The notes under the pieces are model-generated. The model made no database searches. It had not been told where the DNA came from and was given only the letters and a program-made list of their open reading frames with translations. A stretch of DNA of 64,000 nucleotides, taken from contig OZ010796.1 of assembly GCA_963932465.1 (NCBI GenBank), forward strand, positions 80,299,292 to 80,363,291. The letters are read 5' to 3'. Made by a program: the position numbers and the translations under genes. Each line of letters starts with the position of its first letter. The stretch's first letter is position 1. The stretch is from Maratus speciosus. Taxonomy: Eukaryota; Arthropoda; Arachnida; Araneae; Salticidae. Positions 22,550-35,691 of this stretch are shown piece after piece.

Positions 22550-23052
22550 CTATGTGAAAACCATTTTGTTTGTCAATTCTTGATATTATTATGCGAGAAG
22601 GATGTGCAGTACGCCAAAATAACAGAATGTTTACAAACACGAAACAAACCTGTAGGGAAGTGGTATGTATGGAAACATTCTCTTATTTTGGCACACTGCG
22701 CATCCTGCCCGAGTGGAAATGTCACAAATTGACCAATGCATTGATAGTAGCGTATTTCTGCAAATGCAAACAGGGAAAGTTACGAATATTTTAGCAAGTT
22801 GCTAACATTATTTTTTTTATAACTCAAAAAGCGCATCTTCGATTTTAATGAAGTTTTTTTTCTTAAAAGTACATACTTTGAGGCTTATTCTGTAATTTTT
22901 TGGTTGGTGTAAATATAAAATTACTACATGAATAATTTTTTTAAAAATATTTTTGTTTATTTTTCTATGTTAAAATTTTTGTAAAAATGTGAAAAAATAT
23001 ATATAAGTTGAACTAATATATTCTTCAATAATTGGCGTTGGTTTCATTTTTT
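22550..23052 (-). repeat. large inverted duplication, right arm block B
   Basis: Complement of 12930-13425. Contains the same internal hairpin (GTACGCCAAAATAACAGAAT against ATTCTCTTATTTTGGCACAC). Confidence 0.75.
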
Positions 23053-23280
23053 TTATTTTTGTACTTTTTGAGAAAAACGTATTTGAAAAATAGTAGCGCC
23101 GGCACATACTTCCCCGATTATCTCAAGGACAGTTCAAGGTCAGAGGCTAAAAACACTCTATATTGTATTCTCATGGTGAGCCTTATTACCACACATGTTA
23201 TTTCAAATGTCACCCATGGGGGCCATTTCGCCATGCTTATCCGGCTAGACCCTTTTGCTTGGATCAACCCTGAAGTGCAT
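23053..23280 (+). repeat. large inverted duplication, right arm block A
   Basis: Complement of 11045-11275, directly contiguous with block B in this arm. The open frame conserved between arms is on the plus strand here (23032-23412) and is extended beyond the duplicated part. Confidence 0.6.
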
Positions 23281-23756
23281 CTGAGAGTTAAATTTACTTT
23301 GTACATTCTGTTACTTATGGTAGTTTTTCAGCATCGCATAATCATCCTAGAGTATAAGTTTTTGTATTTATTATATCGGGGTTCTGCATTCTTCATGTCC
23401 ATACATCGTTAATAAGCTAATCATGGTTTTTTTTTTTTTTTTGGTAAATGATGATAATTTACTTTAATGCCCTTGATGATCTTAAACACCTTTTTTTCTT
23501 TTTCCAAATGGAAAGAATATTCGTTTTTATTGTAATAAAAATATAGCATTAATAAAATATAATAATTCCAATTAATCCCTTTTTATTTGGGAAAATGGAA
23601 GTAACCCAATTGCCATCATTTTGAAGAATTTTCATTAAAAACAATTACGTTAAAAAAAAAGATAAAAGCTCTCATTGAAAAAACAAATGTCAAGATAGAT
23701 TAAGTAGAAACCACACAGACACTCAAAATCATCTCATGACATTTAATTTCGACTTT
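23281..23756. other. AT-rich spacer
   Basis: A T-run at about 23427-23442. Nothing else supported. Confidence 0.5.
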
Positions 23757-23935
23757 GGCCAGATGCCCCTAGCCATTTTGCAAATTGTTCAGTCGCCCCA
23801 TACCATTTCACAAACCGGCCGACTGCCTCCAGCCATCATGTGATCTGGCAACTTTGGGAACTGGCTGACAAACTCTGGCCATTTCGCGAACTGTGCGATC
23901 AATTCCCAAATTGGCCAATGAATTAAAAAAAAAGT
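23757..23935 (+). repeat. diverged minisatellite, about 30-bp unit
   Basis: Five to six imperfect units resembling CCGCCAGCCATTTCACAAAC followed by TGGCCGACT: around 23757, 23788, 23818, 23864 and 23895. It is markedly more GC-rich than its surroundings. Confidence 0.55.
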
Positions 23936-24791
23936 TGGTCCCTTTGCGAAATGGCAAATTTCAGGCTTTGGCCGCAACATATATATTTATCATAAATTCA
24001 AATTATCAAAATTTTCCAAAGCTGTTGGTTTGTAAGCTTTAGGTATATTTGCCGATAAATAGGTAGCAGTTGGCAGTCATCATCACACCACATGTGCATG
24101 GAAATTTCATATTATTTATTTTTAAACTGAAGCTACATATTGCAGTAATGTTTAGAATTTGAAAATACATCAAAACAAACAAATGAAACTATGACATTTA
24201 TTACGAAATTAAAAAATACATAAAAATCAGAAATATTTTCACAAACTCAAATTTTATTATTATTATTATTTGTCTTCACTTCTGAGTTCATCTTCAAACA
24301 GTGACTGGGATTTATTCCAAAAATACATCTGTAAAAGAAATATTTTTACTTCAATGGGTCAACAAAATAACAGACTTTTGGGTACTTTTATGTTAATTAT
24401 TAAAGGGTGATAAATAACCAAATATTGTTTCCATCTCCATCATTCATACTGAATTCATATGAAACAACGAAAATATGATAAAACGCCAGTTTATAAAAAA
24501 CAAGTTCTCATTTTAATTGGATCTATTGACAGAGGCTTTGATAGTTAAGGCGCCTTGGTCTATATTTTTTTCAGCACCACTATGAATAAATAACTTATAA
24601 TAATTATAATAATAATAAATATTAATCAGGATTTTGCATGTTTTCTTCCAAGTATTTAACGCCCTGGGTAGTTGCCCGGTATTTTGGAATTTCTGCCTTC
24701 TGTGAAATTACACACAATGGTATTAGAGCGTTTATTATGAACGTTTTATTACAGCGTCCAGTTCATCCATTGAATCATAGGCGATGTTACA
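23936..24791. other. AT-rich spacer
   Basis: Small (TTA)n and (TAA)n runs near 24253-24271 and 24597-24617. Nothing else supported. Confidence 0.5.
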
Positions 24792-26110
24792 CAGGGTTTG
24801 TACAAATTTCTTAAAAATCAAGTACCTTTAAGGACCAAAACCAAAAAAATGTAAGGACCAACAAATTAAATAAACTAATCAATTATAATATGCATTTTTT
24901 AATAAAGAGTTTCATTATTGTAAATACAAGTTTTAAACATTCAAATGGCCAGGAAGGGGGGGGGGAGTTTCAACGTGTGGCAGTAGACATTTAGAAAATT
25001 TTATAATAACAAATACAGCAGAAGAAAAAACTAGTCGGACATGCCAATCTCAAAACTTTCTTCTATTTCATACATGTTAATACTTCAAAATTTGCTATCA
25101 GCATGCCAAAATTAAATGACACTCTATGCCCATCATGAAGATTCTAAAGATATGAAATTCCGTGCATTAGTTCTTGAGGTATAACTATTGCTAAAATCGT
25201 GTAAATCTTGCAAAATGCAGCATGGTAGTGCCAACTATTGGGTGATTTACACCAAAACATAATCAGCAACAACTTATGTGTCAACATCTAACTGAATATC
25301 AGGTTTGAGGAAAATCCGTGCAATACTTTTTCAAATTCCATCTATTGTGAAAATCTTGAAAAATCCAGCATAGCAGAACCAAATGTTGGACAATTTACAC
25401 CAAAACATAATCAGCAGCAATATTTATCAAGGTATACCTGAATCTGAAGTTTGATGAAAATTCATTTATTAGTTCTTGAGATAGAGCTATTGCGGAAATC
25501 TTAAAAGAATGCAAGTACTCTTTAAGTAGGGGCAGAGCCGGAGCAAATGGAAAATGCCAATTTCGAGTGGGAAGAGAAGTCTTCATGATCGATTACTTAT
25601 TGTGACAGTAAAATGACAAATAGAACAGATTTTTTTTTAATTAAACAGTTTTAAAGAGTTTTTAAACTAAGTACTGTGGGAGGGGGGGGGGGACAAAAAC
25701 GGGAAAGTAAAGTTTTGAGAGGGTGAAATTCAGATGAAAATTTAATGAAATGAATTGTCAATAAAATTTAGGTCTGATTATATTTATTCACTATAAAGTA
25801 ACAAATAGACTAGAAAAAGTTTACAAAAATTAAATTTTAAAGAATTTAAACTTTGGTATTGTGGAGGAATGAGCAAAAGGAGGATGTGAAATTTGAGAAG
25901 AAGGAAAGGCAAAGGGAGGTTAAAATTTATTTTTAAATCAGATATTCAAAGAAATGCAGAAGACTTGTACCCCTGATTAAGAAATAATACAAAAATAAAA
26001 TTAAGCACTTTTAAGGACTTTTTGCACATTTTGCATGAAAATAAGTACTTTTAAGAACCCAAAATTCTATTTGAAAAACGTAAGCACTTTCAAGGACCGT
26101 ACGAACCCTG
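24792..26110. mobile_element. hAT-like non-autonomous element (CAGGGTTYGTAC ends)
   Basis: CAGGGTTTGTAC at 24792 and, read backwards from 26110, CAGGGTTCGTACGGTCCTTG. Subterminal AAGTACCTTTAAGGACC (24824) mirrors AAGCACTTTCAAGGACC (about 26081). CAGGG termini fit hAT elements. The flanks share TTACA but not in register, so the 8-bp duplication is not confirmed. The interior carries the 150-bp tandem repeats listed separately and G-runs (about 24957 and 25682). Confidence 0.55.
25090..25530 (+). repeat. tandem repeat, about 150-bp unit, 3 copies
   Basis: TTTACACCAAAACATAATCA recurs at about 25248 and 25396 (148 bp apart). ATTAGTTCTTGAG recurs at about 25166 and 25470 (two periods), with a diverged middle copy. 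It lies wholly inside the hAT-like element. Confidence 0.65.
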
Positions 26111-27261
26111 TTACAGAGATGAGAGCTCACCCTCTCTCACTCTACCCCACGGATGTACAATTAAATTATACATCAATGCTCTACCTATCGCTACCTCTAG
26201 TTGGAGACAACTTCAAAGTTCGCATCCCTTACGATTATCTTAAAGGGGCTCTTCACTCATTTGAAAACACCTGTTCGCTAATGCTAAACCTATGGACAGG
26301 ATGTTTTTGAATTTCTTGTTTAAATCTATTTTTATTCTTCTATTATTCTTCTATTTTTAAATGATATTTTTGCATAGGATAGCTGAGCTCAAACTCTAAT
26401 ATGACTATTTTGTAATTTCTCGATTTTGGTTGCAGATTTTTTTAATAAAGGTACTTTCACTTTCGGAACTGGTTCTGCTACCCCCACCCCCTCATAGTTT
26501 TCTTGGAATACACAATTGCATACATGTGCAATGCGATAAATAACATATATTTGCTTTTAAAATTTGTGGTGTTTGTTGAAAAACGTGAGAAAATCTGGCG
26601 ATTGAGATGAAAACGGAAGAAAAAACAAGGATTTATATGAATTGTTTTTCTTTTCTTGAAAATCTTAAAAAATCAAGTGTTACAGAATTGAAAAGAATTT
26701 TGTTTTATTTTAATTTATGCCTTAAACTGCAATTGATTATTATCCGATAATTATCTTTTATAGAAATATGAAATATTATCAATGTTTAATTTTATTTAAA
26801 TATAGATTACAATTTTAGTTTTATCATTCTTTCAGTTTAGTTATTTAGTCTAAAAACAATCGTTAATAAAATCTTGTATGTGTTTCAGATAGTTCTCAAA
26901 ACAGAAAAAATATATATATTTCCTTGCACATCAATGTGAAACTATCTGACACATTTAAGGATTCTTTTTTTAAAATAAAAAAATAACTTTTGAATAGCAG
27001 GCAAATTTTACAGTTCCAAGATGTTCACTATTCAGTGATTTTACAATAAAAAAGTTTAAAAAGATTCATAAATAATTATTTGGGAGTGTCTGTTATGCAG
27101 CTTTTACTGTACATAGTTTTTATTGAGAAAAATATTTAGACTTTCTTTTGAAAAATTGGTCAACTTGAATCCTTCTCGCAAGAGGAAAACCTAATCTAAA
27201 ACCGACCCGAACCCTAAATAATGTAAATCAACTTGAACCGAAAACAATGTGCAGCTTAAAA
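26111..27261. other. AT-rich region, no gene identified
   Basis: A 91-codon frame (26035-26310) spans the right end of the previous element and is not convincing. No repeats or exons recognised. Confidence 0.45.
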
Positions 27262-27555
27262 GTCAAAGTCAACCAGACCCAAACCCGACCAGCAGCAAAA
27301 AAGTAGAAGTCAACAAGACCCAAACACTACCTGCAGCAAGAAAGTACAAGTCAACCCGACAAGCACTATAAAAATAGAAGTCAACAAAAGCCAAACCCAA
27401 CCCACAGCAAGAAAGTAGGTCAACTCGAACCACAGCAAAAAGTAAAAGTAAATCAGACCCAAATGCAACACACAGCAAAAAGTAGAAGTCAACTGGACCC
27501 GAACACAACCCACAGCAGAAAAGTAGAAATAACCCAACCCGCAATGAAAAAGTTA
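27262..27555 (+). repeat. minisatellite, about 41-bp unit, 7-8 copies
   Basis: Units of the form GTCAACCCGACCCAAACCCA followed by ACCCACAGCAAAAAAGTAGAA, varying from about 30 to 43 bp. The plus strand is almost free of G and T blocks, giving a strong purine-A plus C skew. The minus-strand open frames here (27269-27598, 27310-27537) arise from the repeat and are not genes. Confidence 0.8.
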
Positions 27556-27880
27556 GCTCCGACCCAACCAGAACTGGGGAACAGATCGGAATCTCCAAAT
27601 TTCTAAAATTGCATCCTCCCCTTGAGTACTCTCCAGATCCACCCTTGTTTGGCTGTTTAAGATCCCCCCCCCCCCCCTTCTTTCAAAAGAAAAAAAAATT
27701 ATCAATGCTAAATATATGCAAGTCAAACTAATCTTTGCTCCAGAAATACATCACCAAAAATATATCACTGAAATTACCCAAAAGTGTTGCATAAATAGAA
27801 CAGATTATTTTATTCGAAAAAGAACCTTATGGGCACTTCCTTTGCCAAAGTTTAAAAAAAGAAAACTTCACTTTGGAAAG

Positions 27881-27919
<39 letters not shown>

Positions 27920-28599
27920 TCATTTATATGATTTTCCGATGTTTATAATTTGTTTCTGAATTGCTGTGCAAAAAAATTATCACAAACTCCAAGGATTTGA
28001 AAGAATACCTGATTATTAAATTTCCCAGCCAACTCCCCAGCTCCTATAAGCTTCCAAAATTTTCTTTGCATTATTGCATCAGTTCAGAGAATGTGCAAAA
28101 TTACTTTTAAAAGGGTGGAATTCCTGTTTTAGAAAAAACTCTTTCATGCCTGCCAAATATAAACAAGTGTGTAAGTGTGATTGAAGATCATACAAAACAT
28201 TTTGTTTAATATTCTTTAAAAAAACAGACAGTTTATCCTTTAATTAATCTATTCAAACCATTAATTTATAATTATTAAAACATTATCATTTATCAATAGA
28301 CTTTTTCAATGAGAAAATAGATAGCAGCACCATTAAATTTATTACTAAAATTATTACAAAAGGAAGCTATTTTTACAATCAAATTAAAAATATCCAAGAA
28401 TTGCTTTTTATACAATATTATGCAAAATGTGCTACATAGAAACATAATTGAAATAAATGTTACTTAATTTAGATTTATTTTTTAAGTATAAATGATTTTT
28501 TTGTAATAAATTTATCAAAAATGAATTATTTGTTTTATCCTTATAGAGTAAAAAATTCATGATTGATATAATTGTGTGAAATTATGCAACATACTGACT
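27556..28599. other. AT-rich spacer with long homopolymers
   Basis: C-run of 12-13 at about 27666-27678 and an A-run of over 30 at about 27886-27917. No gene seen. Confidence 0.5.
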
Positions 28600-28885
28600 A
28601 ATTATACAATTTTTTTCTTACAACTAATTGATAAAATTAAAGATTTTTATCAGTGAGTGATGGAAAAATTTCACAATTTTTTGGTGCGACTAAGTAAAGA
28701 AATTCATGATTTTTTGTCACAAGTGATTGACAAAATTTGTGTCCCCCCCCCCCCCCCCAACAACTAATAGGCAAAATCTGCATTTTTTTTTTTTAACGAC
28801 AGATTGACATTCCTCTGAGATACAATGACAAAATTCACAATTTTTTTTCTGTGCTGTTTTACTTTTTCGCAACTGATTGATGAAG
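28600..28885 (+). repeat. diverged tandem repeat, about 50-60-bp unit
   Basis: Repeated ACAACTGATTGACAAAATT followed by CACAATTTTTT at about 28618, 28652, 28705, 28760, 28805 and 28870. A C-run of about 17 (28742-28758) interrupts it. Confidence 0.5.
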
Positions 28886-29200
28886 TTTAGGTCAGGTTGT
28901 AGCTTAACTAAATTTTTTTATCTGGTTGGGATTGGCTTTCAAGTTACTGGTTATGGAGTTTTCAGGTTCTGGTCAGGTACAACCCGATCTGCACAAAACT
29001 CTTGTTGCTGTTTGTCTTTAAATAAAATTTAAAGATTGGCAGAACTTTGTTTGGTATTCTAGTTAGCAAAGTTTAACTGCTAATTTTCACAGACACATTC
29101 TCAAACAAATTTTCTTAAAAATTTCATACAAATTTCATGTGTCTTGGCTTAAAATTGACTTCTCGAATGTGTCAGGAAGTTGTAAGTGTAGATTTCCGAA

Positions 29201-29234
<34 letters not shown>

Positions 29235-29575
29235 AAAAAAATTAGAGATTTCTAAAATATATTTCAAAATTTTCTGTTCCCCCCCCCCCCTATAAAAATC
29301 CACCTCTTCTTGAACAGCTTAAGATTTCTGATATTTTAAAAATTCTGTAAAGAATTAAAATAGTATTCCTAGCAAAATGCTCTTATTATCTTAAATAATC
29401 AATCACATGCACTAAAAAGCAAGTGTTGCATTCGTATCTCAATCATAAATACAGTCACAATATCACAAGAAGAGAACGAAGTGAAAAACCAAATTAGACA
29501 CTCAGTAGGTCTCACTCACTTCATTTTGCTTCCCATAAATCCGTTTATACTCACTTACTTATGAGTAAATTTAAA
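28886..29575. other. AT-rich spacer with homopolymers
   Basis: A-run of over 20 at about 29209-29231 and C-run at about 29280-29290. No gene. Confidence 0.5.
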
Positions 29576-29577
29576 TA

Positions 29578-30796
29578 CAGTAAGACTCCCTTAAATTTGT
29601 GTATCTCGAAACCAGAGATTGTGCAAATTTTAGAATTTTGCAGATTTCTGGTCACTGTTTTGTTTACATTCTTTAAACAGTAATTTGAATGTAGTTAGAT
29701 ATTGGAAATTATGGTGAATGCTTACAATAAGGTACATTATTAAAATAATTAACTAAAATGTTAAAATAATTTATTAATTTAATAATTAAATAAAATAATT
29801 ATGTACAATAATAAAAATTTAGAAAAAGATTAAAATATTAAAAATAAAATCATGTAAAGTAAATAATAGTTAATGATACAGTACTAAATAGGAATAAAAA
29901 TGATGAAATAGCAGTTTTTCTTGTTTTATTGTCAAACTAAAGTGTTTTCTTTTCCCATTTCTTTCATTAGAAATATTGGAATTAGTCACATTAGCCAGAA
30001 CTACGTACAGAATCACAAACAAATAAAAATCATACGATTAAATTCGAAACTGAATACTGAAGAAACTATAGAATAAGGATACTAGAATAGATTCATTGTT
30101 TGATGAAAGAAATGAAAGCAAAAAGTAAACAAACAATGCAGCTTCAACAGTTACAGTTGCAGGTATTGTGTGAAAGCTACTGTTGTACTATAACTTTATC
30201 TTAGATAAGAAAATAATTTACATTAGAATTGTAAAATGATGAAATTTTATGACATGTTTATCCAGATTTATAAACAAAAAAGCTTGATTTATTAAATAAT
30301 TAATTGATTAATTAATTGATATGTTTTGGAAAAAATATCGCAATTGCCACTGATATTAGCACCATCTTGATTTTCTCGGAAATGAATCCTATTTTCTTCA
30401 TGAAAAAACTTGAATTCGGTTATATTAACAAAATTACATAATAAATATTAAAACATGGGGAGACGAAAGCAAAAAAAATATACAAACAATTTGGGTACAG
30501 TTTACACTAGCAAATATTGTGCAAGACCTACAATATGACAAGTTTTTGCTATAGATACACTATTTTACATCAAAATCAAAAGGAAAGTAATTTTATATAA
30601 AAATTCATCACCTGTAATACCCAAAACAGCATGATTAAAAAAAAAATAATAAAAAAAAGTTGCGATTGCTGCTGATTTTAGTATCATTTGGAATTTTGTT
30701 CCTGCAACTTGTGACATTTACAATTTACATCTGAAATAAAATGCAAACTTTAGTCGTTCACAGATTTTAAGGTTGCAGATTTAAAGGAGTCTACTG
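29578..30796. mobile_element. Tigger-like TA-target element, 1.2 kb
   Basis: CAGTAAGACTCCCTTAAATTT at 29578 preceded by TA. Read backwards from 30796, CAGTAGACTCCTTTAAATCT, also next to TA (30797-30798). The part at 29625-29670 is shared with 16850-16930, so both belong to one family. No transposase motif recognised; internal sequence is AT-rich. Confidence 0.65.
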
Positions 30797-30924
30797 TATT
30801 TACAGATATTATGATGGCACTAAAGCAAATACGTTCACAAGTATTTGAGTATGATCAAGCATTAATGAGTAGAAAGGTATGTTCATGTACTTGCTCATTC
30901 ACAAATCCATTCGCAATTTCTGTA

Positions 30925-31060
30925 CAGTAGAACTTGGTTAAGACGCTCATGGTTAATATACACAGATTTTTTTTTATCCCTTGAACATCACCCAAAACAT
31001 CACGTTTAATACGCGATTCTGCTTAAAATGCAATAAATTTTCGATTCCTTGAAGAAAAAT
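30925..31060 (+). repeat. orphan Tigger-like left end
   Basis: TA plus CAGTAGAACTTGGTTAAGAC at 30923. The motif CACGTTTAATACGCGA (about 31000) recurs at about 32004, suggesting a diverged element that extends towards 32.1 kb, but a right terminus was not identified. Confidence 0.35.
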
Positions 31061-33569
31061 ATCCTGTTTAAGATGCACAAATTCATTGATCAAGATACAA
31101 ATTCCTTCTCTCTTCTTGTGTGTTGCCAATTTAGCAGATTTTTTTATTCAGATAAAAAACACTGTTTCCGAATAGTATTATTTACTTCATTTAATAACAG
31201 ATTAATAAGGCAAAAATTTCTAATCAGAAATAGTGGTAGATATTAGAATAAGACAAAAACCTGCTAAATTGGCAAAACTACAATTCTTTTTTGATCACGC
31301 CTCCTAACATTCTTTGTCTCTTGCTTCATCTGTGTTTTTACTGTAGTAGAGAGAGATAGACAAATCCAGGTTACTCAGATACATCATAAAAATTATTATG
31401 ATTATAGATGATCTGTTGATGAACTGTTGCTAATGAAGTTTTAAATGTACTTTATATAGCTGCTATGTTTTATCATACATATTATAGGCAAAAAGAATGA
31501 AATTCGTAAACATTAAACAAATACAACTATGTTTGGGTAATTCTTTTATGTTTTCTTTTGCTATGCTAACAATATTTTTTTACACAAAGATACTTAAGCA
31601 TAGTTTTTTCTTATATTAAAAAGCAGGACAAATTGTAATGATACTCATTATTACATGTACCAAGTATGATTTTAAAAAATGGGTTGCGCTTCAAAGATTC
31701 ATTGTTTTTTTTCTTTCTGTTGAAAAAATTAGTCTAGTAAGAAAATTATTTTTGTTCTTTTATTTTTGATTGCAATGTATTAATTGAAAATAAAGCCATG
31801 TTTGAGTCCATATTTATTTTCCGTCATTATTCCAGTCGATCCTATAAAAAGAAACAATGAGTTAAAGTAGAATAGAATTAAATTTTAATCTAAATATACA
31901 TAAAAGACACAATTTTTCACCAAAACATATAAATGAAAGCTCTAAAGTTCATTTAGACGATTGAATATGCAAATTAGCCCAGTTCCTGCAACATAATACA
32001 AATCACGTTTAATACGCGACTTTTGTCCATTCCCTTGAAACACGTCTGAACTGGATTCGATTGTATTCGTTAAAACTTGCTCAGGTGCTGAGTAGACAGT
32101 TGAATATGAGTACAAATTAATGTTGGACAAATGAAAAGAAAATTACAGGTTGAACAGTGTGCTATTTTGCAATCTGTAATTAAAATAGAGTTCTAGCATC
32201 CAGTCGGGTAACCCAATTTTAAAGCTAATTTTTTCATTATGTGTGCGGTTGACTAATTATTTCGGTTTGGTTTTGACTCGTGCAGGTCAAATCAGGTTAA
32301 TCTGATCTTTCAAAGAAAGTTCAGAGTATTGTTTCAGTAATAAATAAATATATATTTAAATATGTATGAGGAAAAAATGTATATATATATAATTATTTTT
32401 CAATGTAAAAGATAACATAGATATTAGAGATAGAATAGTGCCAGATGACTTTTTAATAATTACATGTTGTTTTGGATCAAAATGTGTTGGATTCAGATTG
32501 ACTTCAAATATAATTTTCGCCTTTGGGTCAAATATACACTACTTCAAGAGAACTGTAGACCGCAGAATAATTAATAATGCTTTTAAAATATGTAATTTGG
32601 AATTTTTATTTGTAAAATGAAATTTAATCATAAATGTTAGAAAAAAAGCTCTCGATTTCCAGAGTTTGTAGTTGAATGAAACTTGAGTGAATTAATAGAA
32701 AACCAATGTAGAGAATTATTGAAAAGAAAATGCTAAACTGGTCTATAACAGCAATTGAATTATTTTTAAAAATTCATTTAAAATGCATAGCTTGAATGCA
32801 TATGTGTTTAAAAAAATAAACAAATAATCAGAAAACATTCTTGACAATGAAAATTCACTACACTATTTGATATAGAATAGAGAACCAAACATGACTTAGC
32901 ACTCGGGCCAGATTTATTAATTTTTTTGAGATTCAGTTGCTTTTGGGTTGTTTTTAGTTTTGCAGATCCAGTGATAAATTAAAGGGATAGATCAAGGGGA
33001 CATTTTTCCTCAGAACATCGAAATGTACCCCCACCTCCAAGAAAAATTGGGATTTTATGCTTATAAAAGTTATAGAAGTACAAATTCTTCTTCTGAACTC
33101 TATATTGCACCTCTATTTTTCCTGGAGTGTCAGAAATCTTTTCCAAAGGAAAGTATGTCTGAATTCAGCATTGTGTGGGTCCAGCTCCGGTTGACCCAAT
33201 TTTTTCTGTATTGATCTTGAAAGTGTCTGAAATATGTACATTAATCAAGTATGAAATACTTATAGCTCATTTCTAGGGGTGCAAAAAGCAAAACTTGTCA
33301 TTATGATATGATCTGAAATAATAGTGTATTATCCCTGAAATTATCTTGGAGGAATTTATTAATCAAGTATATTGTTTTTACAATTTGAAGCCTAAAATGA
33401 AAAATTTCGCCATTTCTTTGCAATTTCATTTTAGCAGTTACTACTGGTTTTGTATCCATGATTTAGTAAATGGACTCATTGTTCCAGGGAATATCCATAC
33501 CCCTCTTCTCTATGTTATTGACAGCCTTTTTTATTATAATAATTTCAGTGTTTTAAGCATGTAGTTTGA
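31061..33569. other. AT-rich region, no gene identified
   Basis: Only short open frames without recognizable domains or good splice sites. Confidence 0.45.
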
Positions 33570-33780
33570 TTATATGTTTGTTAAATTTGTGTTTTATTTA
33601 TACTATTTTATTTATTTATTGATAAAGTTTCTATCTTTTTCTATTTTAGCCAGCTGGAAACAAATGCTAAACTATTTATATTGTTTTTGTGCAAATGGGT
33701 TAATCTTTTGTAACCATCTGCATGCTATAGGTGTGATAGATTTTTAAAAAAAATCATGCTTGAAAATTACTTTTTAAAAC
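33570..33780 (+). repeat. direct repeat pair, copy 1
   Basis: Matches 35950-36170 over about 190 bp. Shared: TGTTAAATTTGTGTTTT, ACAAATGCT-AACTATTTATAT, ACAAATGGGTTA and GCATGC. The hAT-like element at 34643-35691 lies between the copies. Confidence 0.6.
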
Positions 33781-34642
33781 ATAAAAAATCAGTAAATTTT
33801 CATAGAGCTTTCACATAATTTGCATGTGAAAGAACATTGTGAAAGAAAGATACCACACTTTTCCGTACAATATGCTCATTCTGATGTTTTTATATCTCAC
33901 AAATGTGAAACCAAATTTTTAATTGAATTTAACAGATTATAGACATAGATAAATTATGAAATTTTATTTTATCAGCTTCATATTTCCCTACTTTCTTTTC
34001 CATTTTGGATCATAATTTTATGTGAAAAATGTATATCTTTTTATTTTTTGCCAAAATATACTTCCAAACTATAAATGGTACTAAAAATAAAGATACATGA
34101 ATAACTATGATCATATAAAAAAAAGAAAGAGTTACAGAATTTTGTTTTGCATTTTTATGATGAAGGGTGACAGTCAACAAAAACAAATTAAAATATCATC
34201 AGCTTTAGAAATTTACTGAAAATTTCTTAAATAATCTGCCATTTTTTTTAATCATTTAATATTAACTTGTACATGAAAAATCTTCTGAAAAAGAGTCTGG
34301 AGGAAATGAAAAAGAGTTTGGCTAAATAAACTGCTCATAATTCATAAAGAAAAAAAAAGGGCGGGAGGGAGAAACACATTAAATTGCATTCTTCTTACAA
34401 AATTATTATGTGAAAATACTTGCTTTGAATAAAGAAACAAAAAGGCAGATAATTAAAGTTAAAAGAAAACAAAATTAATTATTGCATTTTGTGTAACATT
34501 TCTGCCGCTTCATTATACTTTCATGCTGGCTTTATAAAAAATTCAAAGGCTAAAAAGGTATAAAAGTAAGGCAGAAAATTTAAAAGTGAACAGAAAATTA
34601 TTTCACCAAAACATTTCATTTACTTTTTTTTTCTTCCGTAAT

Positions 34643-35691
34643 TAGGGATGCACTGAATATTTGGTATCTATCCGGTATTCGGCCATGCTACTGAATATTC
34701 AGTTTGGCCGAATATAAACTATTCAGTATGCCGAATATTCGGCTTGGCCGAATATCAAAATATTCGGCTGAACCGAATACTTAAAAATAAAACTTTTAAA
34801 ACATATTTTTAAAAACCTTATAGAACTTCTACATTTAACAGTCAACTTATAAAGATATTCAGAATAATTAGAAACGGAATCATATTTAAATAAAAGAAAA
34901 TGTTTTTACATTATTTATTTGCTGTTTGTTAAGTATTATTTAAGGAAATTAACCAATCACGAGGATTTTCATAGGAATTAATTATGTACAAATGCAAGTT
35001 CCTGAACATTGTCCAGTAAATAATCAGAAAAGTAAATAATAAGTTTATTGCTAAGATTTTAAGAACAACGTTTACAATCTCTGAAAATGATTGCCCACTC
35101 CAGACACTGATCTAGTATGCATTTAAAAACTTCCTTGCTTAATCAAAGGGAGTAGAACAGTTATTCTTGCTAAGTTGCCACCATATAAAATTTGAATAGA
35201 TTGTATTATTTATTTACTTTTACTTTAGTCTCTGCCTGGCAAACAAATAATATATGATTCTGTACAATCTTTCTTCTAATTTTTTCACAATTTCTCTTTG
35301 ATTTTAAAATGTTTGTTTTAGAATTTAAGAAAATTTTATTCATTTGTTTTAATTCTCAGAAGAAGCCGTGAAATTTAAAATTTTATTAATTAAAAAATTT
35401 TATAACTATCCTCCTCTTAAATTTTTTGGCAATTTTTTTCAGCATAAAGTTTACTTGAAAAAAGCTCTTGTTTACTAGAATAAAAGTTTCTGTTTTAAAT
35501 ATTATGTAAAATTGTTTTAAAATTTAACATTTTAATGTCTTTAAACTTTGAAATATAAAAGTATTTGACAAGCCGAACATTCAGTATTCAGCCTAGCAGT
35601 TACTATTCGGCTAGTTGAGTATACGGTATTCGGTTTGCCTGTAGGCCGAATATTCGATATTCAGCCAAAATCACTATTTGGTGCATCCCTA
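34643..35691. mobile_element. hAT-like non-autonomous element (TAGGGATGCAC ends)
   Basis: Ends TAGGGATGCAC (34643) and GTGCATCCCTA (35691) are inverted repeats, and the subterminal regions are rich in CCGAATATTCGGC-type palindromes on both sides. The flanks TCCGTAAT (34635-34642) and TCTGTAAT (35692-35699) are an 8-bp target duplication with one mismatch. Both traits are characteristic of hAT elements. The 1049-bp interior has no transposase. Confidence 0.8.

Noticed and set aside
23757..23935. CRISPR-like array
   Set aside because: The units are imperfect, vary in length and have no constant-repeat/unique-spacer pattern; this is a eukaryotic minisatellite.
26035..26310. 91-codon gene
   Set aside because: It crosses the right terminus of the hAT-like element, so the frame is assembled from two unrelated sequences.
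27269..27598. 109-codon minus-strand gene
   Set aside because: The frame is generated by the 41-bp minisatellite; the peptide is a low-complexity repeat of it.
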